64,000 bases of DNA from QZLE01 sp033852135 (GCA_033852135.1 JAWSVB010000001.1:1-64000); one strand, 5' to 3'. Numbered from the stretch's first letter, positions 36,202 through 44,694 are shown. Notes: generated by a model not told the origin, from the letters alone. Made by a program: numbers and translations.

Positions 36202-36447
36202 TCCATTTTCTCCATATATCCTTTACTTAACCTATTCCTGGCGCATGAGATTATCATATCGAACCAAAGTGAACATAATATAACAGATTTCATCTTTTTT
36301 AGTTCAAAAAGCAAATCTCTTTTTTCTTAATAAAATATGACTAAACATTTAGTTATTGGTTCAAATTTCTAGTTAAAATTAGATAGCTTTGTCAACCTAA
36401 CCAATACAGCATCGTTATATAAATATAGAGTTTTACGGTTTAGCATT

Positions 36448-37110
36448 ATGAAACATGAAGCTGCTTTAAATATTAATACTGTGCAATATATTAATAAAAT
36501 AGACTTTCCACTTGATAGATCTATAGTTAATTTATATTCGCCTTGGAGCTGCAACCTGACTAATTCAGCAAATAAAGAACGACTTAATATCTTTTTGAAA
36601 CAAGTCGAAAAGAAGGCTTTTAGAATCGTTATTTCATACACTTATGATAATGACGAGGCGCTAGATATTGTCCAAGATAGTATGATAAAACTCGTAAGGT
36701 CTTATGCTGATAAAGATGAGTCTGAGTTAACCCCTCTTTTTTATCGGATTCTTTACAACACAATAAAAGACTGGAAGCGGCGCAGCTTTATCAAAAATAA
36801 GTTTTTCAGCTTTTTTAGTTCAACTAGCAACAGCGATGATCTTGACCCTATAAACCTAGTTGAAGATAACTCTCAAGATGTGGAAAGGAAAATATCCAAC
36901 CATCAAACTCTAAATAAGGTTGAAGTCGCAATTACACATTTACCAGAGCGCCAACGCCAAGCATTTGTGTTAAGAATATGGCAAGATCTCGATGTTAAAC
37001 AAACGGCAAAGGCTATGTCTTGCTCTGAAGGAAGCGTTAAAACACACTTATCAAGAGCATTAAAAAACCTAAAGGATTATTTAGGGGAGGCACACCATGA
37101 ATCAACATGA
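36448..37110 (+). CDS. ECF-type RNA polymerase sigma factor
   Basis: A 220-residue sigma-70 family protein with region 2 (FLKQVEKKAFRIVISYTYDNDEALDIVQDSM, about 50-100) and region 4 (LPERQRQAFVLRIWQDLDVKQTAKAMSCSEGSVKTHLSRALKNL, about 163-206). The first ~45 residues precede the usual ECF start, and the ribosome site is weak, so the true start is uncertain. It overlaps the next gene (DUF3619) by 14 bp, and a DUF3106 gene follows; this trio recurs in beta- and some gammaproteobacteria. The signal it answers to is not known. Confidence 0.9.
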   Translation: MKHEAALNINTVQYINKIDFPLDRSIVNLYSPWSCNLTNSANKERLNIFLKQVEKKAFRIVISYTYDNDEALDIVQDSMIKLVRSYADKDESELTPLFYRILYNTIKDWKRRSFIKNKFFSFFSSTSNSDDLDPINLVEDNSQDVERKISNHQTLNKVEVAITHLPERQRQAFVLRIWQDLDVKQTAKAMSCSEGSVKTHLSRALKNLKDYLGEAHHEST

Positions 37111-37465
37111 CGATAAATTCATAGATGAGCTAAAATCAAGCCTTAAGCAAGGCGAAGATAATCTCGATGCCAATACAAACTCATCATTGAGCCAAGCACG
37201 AAACAACGCCCTTAAAGAGCTGGATAGCTCTGTCCTTACTCGCTGGCGCTCCCCCATGTTTGCTACTGCTGCATTTGCTTCAGTTTTATTATCTTTATCT
37301 GTTTTTTTTACCATCTATTCCAATGGAAGCATTCAAGAAAATAACGGTTTTATTTTTGATGAAGCAGAATATGCTCTCTTTATAGAGTCTTCCGATGTAT
37401 TAGCTGGCAACCTGGAAGAGGAGATTGAATTTTATGAGTGGTTAGACGAACAGGAGACCTCATAA
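37097..37465 (+). CDS. DUF3619-like membrane protein, probable anti-sigma factor
   Basis: A 122-residue protein with a cytoplasmic N-terminal part (1-48), one membrane segment (about 52-72, FATAAFASVLLSLSVFFTIY) and a short, strongly acidic periplasmic tail (DEAEYALFIESS...EEEIEFYEWLDEQET). Translational overlap with the sigma gene and the single-span topology make an anti-sigma role likely, but no zinc-binding anti-sigma motif is present. Ribosome site GGGGAGG. Confidence 0.75.
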   Translation: MNQHDDKFIDELKSSLKQGEDNLDANTNSSLSQARNNALKELDSSVLTRWRSPMFATAAFASVLLSLSVFFTIYSNGSIQENNGFIFDEAEYALFIESSDVLAGNLEEEIEFYEWLDEQETS

Positions 37466-37466
37466 T

Positions 37467-38303
37467 ATGCTATCTATTTTAAACTACACCAAAACTTTTA
37501 ACCCTAGCTTTATTCAATCCATAAGAGCATTAACCTCTGTTATCTTTTTTATTATTGCCGCAATAGCACATCAACCATTTGCTTTTGCGGATAGCTATCA
37601 AGATATGCCTCCACACAGGCATCCACCACACATGCAAATGGAACATGAGCAAAGAAGCAACGATTCATTGCAGCCCAAACAACCAATTGAGTGGAAAAAT
37701 TTGAGCGCTAAATCAAAAAACATCCTGCACTCTCTAAATGACAACTGGGAACTAATACCGATAAATATTCAGCATTTTTTACACAGAATAAGCTCTAACT
37801 GGGATCATATCCCACCACACCGCCAAGATAAGATTCTGAATAAAATTGAAAAGATGTCCAAGATGTCAGAAGAGCAACTAAAAGTGCTGGAGCAAAGGCA
37901 TCAACACATGAAAGGGCTTGATCCACAGCAACGAAAAAAATTAATGCAACAGCGCCGTAAGTTTTCTGATTTAAAACACGAGGAACGTATGCACTTAAAA
38001 CGTCGTTGGAGCAACCTTTCAGACGAAGATAAAAAACATATTCGAAACCGCAGACATGCAATGAGAAGCATATGTGATTCAATTTCAAAGGTCGAAAATT
38101 TAAAGCTTAAGCCGAGTGATCTTTCAATGGAAAATATTTCACCTCAACTAAAAACCACCTTAACAGATATCATAAACTCTGATGATTCAATCCCCCATCA
38201 GCTATGGCATAAATTTATGCGAACTTTAGATGACTGGGAAAACGCCCCAAAACACAAAAAAGAAAGGGTTATGCACTTCATTAACAAATGTGTAAAGAGA
38301 TAA
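37467..38303 (+). CDS. DUF3106 exported histidine/arginine-rich protein
   Basis: A 278-residue protein with a signal or anchor segment (about 20-43), a short His/Pro/Met stretch (PPHRHPPHMQMEHEQ, near 52-66), and repeated helical units of the DUF3106 type (LSAKSKNIL, LDPQQRKKLMQQRRKFSDL, LKRRWSNLSDEDKKHI). The pattern recalls Spy/CpxP-like periplasmic proteins and metal-responsive sensors. It begins one base after the DUF3619 gene stop. Probably the periplasmic component of this sigma-factor system. Confidence 0.75.
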   Translation: MLSILNYTKTFNPSFIQSIRALTSVIFFIIAAIAHQPFAFADSYQDMPPHRHPPHMQMEHEQRSNDSLQPKQPIEWKNLSAKSKNILHSLNDNWELIPINIQHFLHRISSNWDHIPPHRQDKILNKIEKMSKMSEEQLKVLEQRHQHMKGLDPQQRKKLMQQRRKFSDLKHEERMHLKRRWSNLSDEDKKHIRNRRHAMRSICDSISKVENLKLKPSDLSMENISPQLKTTLTDIINSDDSIPHQLWHKFMRTLDDWENAPKHKKERVMHFINKCVKR

Positions 38304-38351
38304 TCAGCATAATTCACCCCAGTTACACAGATTAATTATGCTGTTTTTTTC

Positions 38352-38792
38352 TTATGGTGACCCAATATACCCTTTCCAATCTAACTTCCATCGATCAACA
38401 CATTTATTCAATCTGAATTTAATCTCCGGTATATTTACCGCAGCTGCAAATGCGTACTCGATTGCATCGACCGAACTAGTAAGCACATCATGCTGCTTAT
38501 TATGGATACATGCCAATGAGGCAGAAAGCATTGATTCGAGCGCATGAAAATGATGTGGCGCCGCCTTTGAATAGTTTGACAATTCACCTAACAGTTTATT
38601 CAAATAAAGTACCGCAGCCCTCCTACTTGGTTCAGCCTCACATGCAACAACAACCATACAAAAAGATAGATCTTTATTACCAAAATCATTTTCATATATT
38701 GGCGTTAACTTCCTGGCTACATCTGCAGCAAACTCTTTAACTTCGTTAGATCCTTTATCCTCTAGAATCCCAACAATCTCTTCTCTTTTCAT
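38352..38792 (-). CDS. Unrecognised small helical protein (paralogue of 39430-39873)
   Basis: About 146 residues, predicted all-alpha and cytoplasmic, without signal or membrane segment. I do not recognise the family. Conserved with its divergent neighbour are EFAADVARKLTPIYE (near 17-31), FCM, PHH..A/T..SMLSA (near 79-89), DVLTSSVDAIEYAFAAA..IPE (near 101-121) and C-DRWK-DW at the C-terminus. The start at 38792 has a strong GAGGGGG ribosome site; the frame is open 18 codons further up. A six-bp-arm palindrome lies 36-52 bp upstream of the start. Confidence 0.7.
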   Translation of the reverse strand: MKREEIVGILEDKGSNEVKEFAADVARKLTPIYENDFGNKDLSFCMVVVACEAEPSRRAAVLYLNKLLGELSNYSKAAPHHFHALESMLSASLACIHNKQHDVLTSSVDAIEYAFAAAVNIPEIKFRLNKCVDRWKLDWKGYIGSP

Positions 38793-39429
38793 GACGCCCC
38801 CTCGGTATAGAGTTATATATACATAGAGGTATGATAAACATACCACTCAAAACTGCTTTTATATGCCCCAATATAAAACAAGCAGCTTAAGTACCATTAT
38901 CGTCTTTGTTGAATAGAATTTATATAGCAATATTATTAGATATAACATGACTTTTGTTGACTTTAGGTCAACACAAAAACAAATTTATAAAAACTTATAT
39001 ATCAACAGCTTATATAAGACTATAATTATGTATTTACTAACATATCCAATTTTACACCAAGAAAACTATAATATATTAACATACAACAAAACTTAACCAA
39101 CAACACCAAGCATGAAGATAATGACAAAAGCATAATCACACGAACCATCACAAACAAATTTTATTTAACTTTACATTTGAAAACAGTCAGATAAACAACA
39201 TACCACCAAAAATAAACCGCACCATTCTTCATTGTAAAATTGAATGGTTTACTCACGGTTAACAATTTATACATACTTATTAGTACTTTTTCTATATACC
39301 TGCATTACTTTTTAGATAATAATAATTCATGGGCTAATTTTTTTAGTCGGCATACCGCCACGGACAACAGCACCTTGCCTCATACAAACATTTATGTCAG
39401 GGTTGCACAAACAATGGATTGGGTATTTA
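38793..39429. other. AT-rich divergent intergenic region with palindromes
   Basis: About 640 bp between two divergent paralogous genes. It carries ggtatg-N5-catacc (38828-38844), tgttgac-N5-gtcaaca (38955-38973) and accattc/gaatggt arms (39221-39248). No RNA gene could be assigned. Both gene promoters must lie here. Confidence 0.55.
38955..38973. promoter_or_regulatory. Operator-like palindrome TGTTGAC-N5-GTCAACA
   Basis: A 19-bp perfect palindrome with 7-bp arms and an odd spacer, typical of a dimeric regulator site. It contains TTGAC, a partial -35 match on both strands. The regulator is not identified. Confidence 0.5.
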
Positions 39430-39873
39430 ATGATGAAAAAAAATGAAATTTTATCCATATTAAATAACAAAGATATCTGTGACATCCAAGAGTTCACAGC
39501 TGATATTGCTAGAAAGCTCACAACTATATATGAAATTGACCACGGCTATAAAGGTCTATATTTTTGCATGCTCACCATCATCTCTGCCGACAACTCTTCG
39601 CGCAAAACTACAGAAAACCACCTCAAAGAACTTCTAAACGACCTTAATAACAGTGTTGATTCGCTGCCTCACCACATTGCAACAATAAAGTCGATGCTCT
39701 GCGCTGCCCAAGCAACACTTAATGAATCAAAAGAAGATGTTCTATCAAAGTCCATTGAATCAATTGAACACGCATTCACTGCAGCAGACCATATACCAGA
39801 AGTTACAGAAAAACTTTTGCTTTGTATCGAGAGATGGAAAGATAGCTGGAACAACCCTCTGCGCTCAATTTAA
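39430..39873 (+). CDS. Unrecognised small helical protein (paralogue of 38352-38792)
   Basis: About 147 residues, the divergent sister of the gene at 38352-38792; roughly one third or more of aligned residues are identical over the full length by eye, without gaps in most blocks (EFTADIARKLTTIYE, PHHIATIKSMLCAA, DVLSKSIESIEHAFTAADHIPE, CIERWKDSWN). Two adjacent ATGs at 39430/39433 are the probable start; the ribosome site (GGGTATTTA) is weak. The frame is open 12 codons further up. No function can be assigned. Confidence 0.7.
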   Translation: MMKKNEILSILNNKDICDIQEFTADIARKLTTIYEIDHGYKGLYFCMLTIISADNSSRKTTENHLKELLNDLNNSVDSLPHHIATIKSMLCAAQATLNESKEDVLSKSIESIEHAFTAADHIPEVTEKLLLCIERWKDSWNNPLRSI

Positions 39874-40541
39874 CCAACAGAGATATTACAACCCTGCTAA
39901 TCATTAGAATTAACTAGTAGCAAAAAAACACCAGGCAAAATTATCTGGGCTAATGCACATGGATGATAACACTCTAATACACCCAGCTTATACCTGTAAA
40001 AATAGAGCTTATAAAAACCATACTATTAAAACTGCTGCTTAATTTAATCCTATGTTATCTTCATTGATATAATTTATGCAAAAACCAATCATATCCTTAT
40101 TATTAATTACGACAACACAATACAGAAGATAACCCCTTTTACAGTTATTACTTTAAGGTAAAAAATTAATTTTAACCCCCCAAATATCATACTATGCATT
40201 ATGTAAGCTGCACCTAATGCAGGAATCACTTATATTCTAACAGACCTCTTTCTTTTATTGTTAGGCTCTATATTTTACACCTTACATCAAATAACATGTT
40301 GTTTTTCCAGAACATACCAATTAAAATCACGCGATCAAACTAACACATTGATAATGCTGTGCAGTCTTTTTTTATAAAAAAAGTTAGATTCCGGCAAAAA
40401 AATCTAGGATAATCAAACATCAAGACGTTTTAAAAAAATAGATGGCGTCTTGATGTTATGCAGTTAACTTCGCATTTTATGATCTTTATTGATCATTTGG
40501 GCACATGCGAAAAAAATAAATAGATGTTGAGGTAAAAGCAA
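39874..40541. other. Long AT-rich intergenic region upstream of AP2-like gene
   Basis: About 670 bp without a gene. Features seen are an 18-bp perfect palindrome ctttttttataaaaaaag (40366-40383), a 12-bp-arm hairpin (40416-40457) and atgatc/gatcat arms near 40479-40496. It likely holds the promoter and leader of the AP2-like gene. An unannotated small RNA is possible but not supported. Confidence 0.5.
40416..40457 (+). promoter_or_regulatory. 12-bp inverted repeat in the leader of the AP2-like gene
   Basis: Perfect arms aacatcaagacg (40416-40427) and cgtcttgatgtt (40446-40457) with an 18-base A-rich loop, 85 bp before the AP2-like start. No T tract follows, so it is not a normal terminator. 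A 5'-leader hairpin stabilising the mRNA or an operator are the two options. A GATAAT at 40408-40413 could be the -10. Confidence 0.55.
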
Positions 40542-41090
40542 ATGCCAATTTATGAAATTACTGAGCCAGGTGGCGCTCAGCGCCTTCGTGTGGCTGTAGG
40601 CGTTAACGGTGAACTTCGTCAAAAGTACTTCACCCTAACCAAAAACAATAAGCGCGTATCTGAAGATGCAGAGCTTAAAATTTGGAAGCAAGCTGAAAAG
40701 CTTAATACTAAATGGGAAAAAGAGAAGGATGAGGCTGCTCGTAAAAGAGCTGTTGCAGCACAAACTACTAAGCGTGGAAAGTCTGTATATGATACAGGTG
40801 TTCGCGGTCTTAAAATGGTTTGGGTTGTAAAAAAACGTCCTAATAGTGTTCACTACAGACCTTCTTTTAAGATCCACGTAGCTGAAGGTCATACACAACA
40901 AGGTGTATTATCTGTCGGGCACAAAAAAGCATGGAAACAAGCTGTGCAAAAGTACTGTGGCATTAAAAATATTCACAGAAACTCTCACTTAGTTGAGAGA
41001 ATGCCTTCAATCCAGAAATGGGAAGAGCTAAGACAGTACTACAACAAAGAGCTTGGCTGGGAAATCCCAGAGATTGCAATACCGGAGTAA
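40542..41090 (+). CDS. AP2-like protein of unknown function, codon use of a highly expressed gene
   Basis: A 182-residue basic protein, paralogue of 28817-29317. N-terminal module (12-40, QRLRVAVGVNGELRQKYFTL), charged helix (42-82), then an AP2-like module (85-137: TGVRGL strand, YRPSFKIHV strand, GVLSVG strand, AWKQAVQKY helix) and a conserved VERMP. A C-terminal extension (157-182) is not in the paralogue. The codons are largely CGT/CGC, GGT/GGC, AAC, TAC, TTC and ACC, like the ribosomal protein genes here and unlike its neighbours, suggesting an abundant protein. Ribosome site GAGG about nine bases upstream. A nucleoid-type DNA-binding role is my guess. Confidence 0.7.
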   Translation: MPIYEITEPGGAQRLRVAVGVNGELRQKYFTLTKNNKRVSEDAELKIWKQAEKLNTKWEKEKDEAARKRAVAAQTTKRGKSVYDTGVRGLKMVWVVKKRPNSVHYRPSFKIHVAEGHTQQGVLSVGHKKAWKQAVQKYCGIKNIHRNSHLVERMPSIQKWEELRQYYNKELGWEIPEIAIPE

Positions 41091-41108
41091 CCACTCCTAT
41101 TTGCCAAT

Positions 41109-41147
41109 CTAATAAAAAAGAGGCTTAACAAGCCTCTTTTTTATTAG
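41109..41147. terminator. Bidirectional terminator
   Basis: Perfect 18-bp palindromic stem ctaataaaaaagaggctt/aagcctcttttttattag with loop aac. A tract on one side and T tract on the other serve both the AP2-like gene (+) and the HD-GYP gene (-), which converge here. Confidence 0.9.
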
Positions 41148-41170
41148 AAATAATTAATTTCAGTACACAA

Positions 41171-42334
41171 TTAAAACCCATCTATTTTTTTCTGAATGCG
41201 CACCACCAAATTAAAGATTGCTACCCACTTGGGACAAAAATGATGCCCTTGGCAGGCGTTGATCTCAGATATTGCTCTATAAATTGATCTATTTTTTGAA
41301 CGCGCCATAACCGAATAGAACGCATCACAAATCGCCATGATTTTTGCTCCATCACAAATCTCATCGCCTGCAGTATTTTCTGGGTACCCACTTCCATCCA
41401 TCTTTTCATGGTGTTGATAAACTATCCAGGCCGCCTCGTTCCACCCTTCCATCAGCTCCATATTTTCAATCACCCAACCTGGATGTGAACGCAATAAGTC
41501 CCTTTGTTCTTTAGTAAACCGACCACTTTCATCCAATAGTTCATCTGGTAGAAAACGCATACCAACATCATGAAGATATACCGCAGCTTGCATCTGATAA
41601 AAATCAACACAATTTCTAGCTATGGCATTCATACCAAGAGCTATTGGCATTATAAAACTTGTGCGCCCTTTCCAATGTTTGTGTATTAGGTCAACCTCTT
41701 CTGCAAGACTCCTAAAAAACTCCATATCTTCATCGAGCTTGGCGTTCTTTTGTTTTCTATCTGCATCAATTGCATGAATGCCATTCTTGGAAAGGCCTGC
41801 GACTACCTCTTTTACTTCTTCATCTTGAGCGAATTGTTCAATATCTTTATCAAGTTTTGCAGTGCCACCAGTTAACGATTCAATAGCTTTTTCTGCTACG
41901 ACACCTGCATCACCTTTTTTTATTTTTAATAATGGGCTTAAAGCATGCTGAACTGCATTAAAAGATTCCATCCTGACAAAACCAAACTTATAAGCATCCT
42001 CACTCATAAAAACCAAACGATCAAGAATCATCAGTATAGCTTCAGGAATACGATCACTAAAATCTATCCCTATCGATGATATCTTATCCATTATGCTTTC
42101 AATCGAGGATAAAATTTCATAAATAGGTTCTAAATCAGCTGCATATGCTCGGTTTTTTAATGTATCAATTTGACGGGCAAATTCTTCGGTATGATCTAAT
42201 ACTTCTTGTAATGGGATGGTGCCACTGTCCAGCTCTATTAGGCTTGGTTCAATATGCTCCATTACATGTACTAATGACTCGTGGTAGTCCTCTAAGGTTT
42301 CACGGTCTGCACTGAGTTCAAATACTGGCTCCAC
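41171..42334 (-). CDS. HD-GYP-type phosphodiesterase-like protein
   Basis: A 387-residue protein. The C-terminal half is an HD-GYP domain: HD at 255-256 (YLHDVGMR), His284 (SHPGW), HHE 308-310 and GSGYP 314-318, then DAFYSVMA. The family hydrolyses cyclic di-GMP. The usual first His/Glu ligand helix (HS.RV) is replaced by 'RTSFIMPIALGMNAIAR' and the HDIGK lysine is Met, so activity is uncertain. The N-terminal 200 residues are helical and unrecognised, with no receiver or membrane segment. Start is GTG at 42334 with AAGGA seven bases upstream. Monocistronic. Confidence 0.85.
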   Translation of the reverse strand: MEPVFELSADRETLEDYHESLVHVMEHIEPSLIELDSGTIPLQEVLDHTEEFARQIDTLKNRAYAADLEPIYEILSSIESIMDKISSIGIDFSDRIPEAILMILDRLVFMSEDAYKFGFVRMESFNAVQHALSPLLKIKKGDAGVVAEKAIESLTGGTAKLDKDIEQFAQDEEVKEVVAGLSKNGIHAIDADRKQKNAKLDEDMEFFRSLAEEVDLIHKHWKGRTSFIMPIALGMNAIARNCVDFYQMQAAVYLHDVGMRFLPDELLDESGRFTKEQRDLLRSHPGWVIENMELMEGWNEAAWIVYQHHEKMDGSGYPENTAGDEICDGAKIMAICDAFYSVMARSKNRSIYRAISEINACQGHHFCPKWVAIFNLVVRIQKKIDGF

Positions 42335-42460
42335 TAATAATTCCTTTTATATCCATATTTTTCTGGACAATATAACTATTAGTATAGGACATATATTTTC
42401 TATCTTATATTCGATACCCATATTATTTTTAATTAACCACTAGCTTTAACCTGCTGGCTT

Positions 42461-43015
42461 TTAATTTTGCTGCGGCTTTTCTTCTTTTTCGGTTATCTCT
42501 GGTTTATCTTCAGATTTAGCGCTCTCGGCAGCAACTGTTTCAGGTTGGGTTTGTTGACCATGAAGCATAGCATCTAGATATTTATTTTTGTGTTCTGCGC
42601 CATATACAAACACCTTAGCAGTTAATGGCCACCCTTTTTCGTCTGTAACCAGTACTGTCCATTTACCTTTTTGCTGTTCACTTAGCTTCTTGCGCGAAAA
42701 GACACGCCAGCGTGGACCACCGATATCAAATGAAACTCGAGACACCTCTTTCCCTTCATACTCCCAACAGTGTACAACTTTATGGCCAGTCATATATAGA
42801 ATTTCTGAAAAGAAAAAAACCTCTTTAGCGGAGTCATCAATAAAAACCACATCATCAACAGGCTCTCTTTGATCCATTTTTGTAGCAAACTGAGCCCGAG
42901 AAACTTTTCCACCATGATCTTTTCCTCTAGGAGCAGCATTAACCACCTGTATACCACCTAAAAAAACCAATACCGCCAAGACAATAGCAAGTTTATTTCT
43001 AATAACAGCAAACAT
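42461..43015 (-). CDS. DUF2914 periplasmic protein
   Basis: A 184-residue exported protein. Signal peptide to about residue 28 (QVVNAA). The DUF2914 domain covers about 37-150: VSRAQFATKMDQREPVDDV, YMTGHKVVHCWEYEGKEV and DIGGPRWRVFSRKKL. The tail is Glu/Lys/Pro-rich. Function of the family is unknown; a beta-sandwich acting in the periplasm is plausible. Confidence 0.8.
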   Translation of the reverse strand: MFAVIRNKLAIVLAVLVFLGGIQVVNAAPRGKDHGGKVSRAQFATKMDQREPVDDVVFIDDSAKEVFFFSEILYMTGHKVVHCWEYEGKEVSRVSFDIGGPRWRVFSRKKLSEQQKGKWTVLVTDEKGWPLTAKVFVYGAEHKNKYLDAMLHGQQTQPETVAAESAKSEDKPEITEKEEKPQQN

Positions 43016-43249
43016 TTAAAAACCCCTAACAAAGATACTATTTTATTTTTTAAAGTCATTACACTTGCTAATTATTATGAAGCATAATGGTTAGTCATCC
43101 ACCCGAAGTAAAGCATGAAACTCTTTTATTCGATTTAATAGAAAGAATATCAGCAGCTAATACAATAACAACTATTTTTTATCTAACTGCATAAGTTTTT
43201 ATGCTACTATTTCGATTATATTAACTCTAACTAAATGTGGAATTCTTAA

Positions 43250-44062
43250 ATGATTTATTCCAAAACGCCCCCTGTTGTTCTTGTTTTTGCTGGCTCAGAT
43301 CCAACTGGTGGGGCTGGGGCCCAAGCAGCTATAGAATCAATTGTAAGCGCAGGGTGCCACCCAGTTACTGTAATTACGGCAATTACAGTGCAGGACACAC
43401 AAGATGTTCACGGATATGCTCCACTCGATCATGAAATTATCATTGAACAAGCTCGCACAGTTTTAGAAGACATCCCTGTTAGTGCTATCCATATCGGTAT
43501 GATAGGTAGCGCTGAAGCAGCTGAGGCAATTCATAGCATATTAATTGATTATCCAGATATCCCTGTTGTTCTTGATCCAATTCTATTTTCCGGTGGTGGT
43601 TCACCACTTGCTGACGATGAAATTGCTGAAATCATGATCGGCATGATACTTCCTATCGCTACCATTATTACTCCGAACAGCAATGAGGCATACACCCTTT
43701 CACCAGGGGCAGACTCACTTGATGCGTGCGCAAACTCAATGTTAGACTATGGCTGCGAGCATGTTTTGATTACTGGAACTCATAGCAGCACAGCAAATGT
43801 TGTAAACTCTTTATATTCAGCTGACACAGCAAATGTAATGAAATTTGAATGGGATAGGTTGCCAAACACCTACCACGGCTCTGGCTGCACTCTAGCTGCT
43901 AGCATAGCAGCTTATATAGCACTGGATGAACCTATCGAAGTTGCAGTAAAAAAAGCTCAAAAATATACATGGAACTCTCTAAAGCATGGTACACGCATGG
44001 GGATGGGACAATATATTCCAAACCGTTTTTTTTGGACATCAGGAAACCAGGATAATAATTAG
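43250..44062 (+). CDS. thiD: Hydroxymethylpyrimidine/phosphomethylpyrimidine kinase
   Basis: A 270-residue ribokinase-fold enzyme giving HMP-pyrophosphate for thiamine. PPVVLVFAGSDPTGGAGAQA at the N-terminus binds the pyrimidine, and YHGSGCTLAASIAAYIA holds the catalytic Asp-equivalent region and anion hole (GSGC). It lies two bases before thiE. No TPP riboswitch is evident in the 230 bp upstream. Confidence 0.95.
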   Translation: MIYSKTPPVVLVFAGSDPTGGAGAQAAIESIVSAGCHPVTVITAITVQDTQDVHGYAPLDHEIIIEQARTVLEDIPVSAIHIGMIGSAEAAEAIHSILIDYPDIPVVLDPILFSGGGSPLADDEIAEIMIGMILPIATIITPNSNEAYTLSPGADSLDACANSMLDYGCEHVLITGTHSSTANVVNSLYSADTANVMKFEWDRLPNTYHGSGCTLAASIAAYIALDEPIEVAVKKAQKYTWNSLKHGTRMGMGQYIPNRFFWTSGNQDNN

Positions 44063-44064
44063 TC

Positions 44065-44694
44065 ATGAGCAGCATAAAAGGACTTTATGTTTTAACAGAT
44101 GAGAACCTCATTTCAGAATCTGATCTAAACCACTGCGTAGAACAGGCGATAATCGGTGGGGCAAGTGTGGTTCAGTACCGCAATAAAAAAACCCCCTACC
44201 AAGCTAAGGTGGCCCAAGCCGAATCATTACTGCAAATTTGCAACCTGCATTCGGTTCCATTGATCATCAATGATGACATTGGTTTATGTGCAGATATTGG
44301 CGCCGATGGAGTACACTTAGGCCAAAGCGACGGTGATATTTCTGACGCCAGAGAGCACCTTGGATCAGAGGCGATCATTGGCATCACCTGTCATAATTCA
44401 ATCAAGCTTGCACTTGATGCTCAAGAAGCTGGAGCAGACTATGTTGCTTTTGGGCGTTTTTTCCCATCCAACACTAAACCTGATGCGCAGCCAGCACAGC
44501 TTGCAATTTTAGAGCAGGCTAGCAAGATGTTAGAGATACCTTCGGTAGCTATTGGTGGGATAACAAAAGACAATGCTGCAAAGCTAATTGAGGCAGGGGC
44601 ATCCTCTATTGCTGTGGCTGGATCTGTATTTTCTGATCCAGATCCTAAAGCGCAAGCTGAAAAGCTATCTGGCCTATTCAGCTATTTAAACTAA
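44065..44694 (+). CDS. thiE: Thiamine-phosphate synthase
   Basis: A 209-residue TIM barrel joining HMP-PP and thiazole phosphate. Motifs: GLYVLTDENL, VVQYRNKK, LIINDDIGLCADIGADGVHLGQSD, DYVAFGRFFPSNTK and SVAIGGI. Co-transcribed with thiD. thiC, thiG and related genes are not in the window. Confidence 0.96.
   Translation: MSSIKGLYVLTDENLISESDLNHCVEQAIIGGASVVQYRNKKTPYQAKVAQAESLLQICNLHSVPLIINDDIGLCADIGADGVHLGQSDGDISDAREHLGSEAIIGITCHNSIKLALDAQEAGADYVAFGRFFPSNTKPDAQPAQLAILEQASKMLEIPSVAIGGITKDNAAKLIEAGASSIAVAGSVFSDPDPKAQAEKLSGLFSYLN

Noticed and set aside
38352..39873. The divergent ORFan pair as a toxin-antitoxin module
   Set aside because: The two proteins are homologous to each other and read divergently over a long spacer, unlike the overlapping co-directional unrelated pairs of toxin-antitoxin systems.
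28817..41090. AP2-like genes as remnants of a prophage or integrase
   Set aside because: No tyrosine recombinase catalytic motif, phage structural gene or attachment site is nearby, and the copy at 40542 has host-like, optimised codons.
43016..43249. TPP riboswitch upstream of thiD
   Set aside because: I could not find the conserved CUGAGA and related core segments in this AT-rich stretch.
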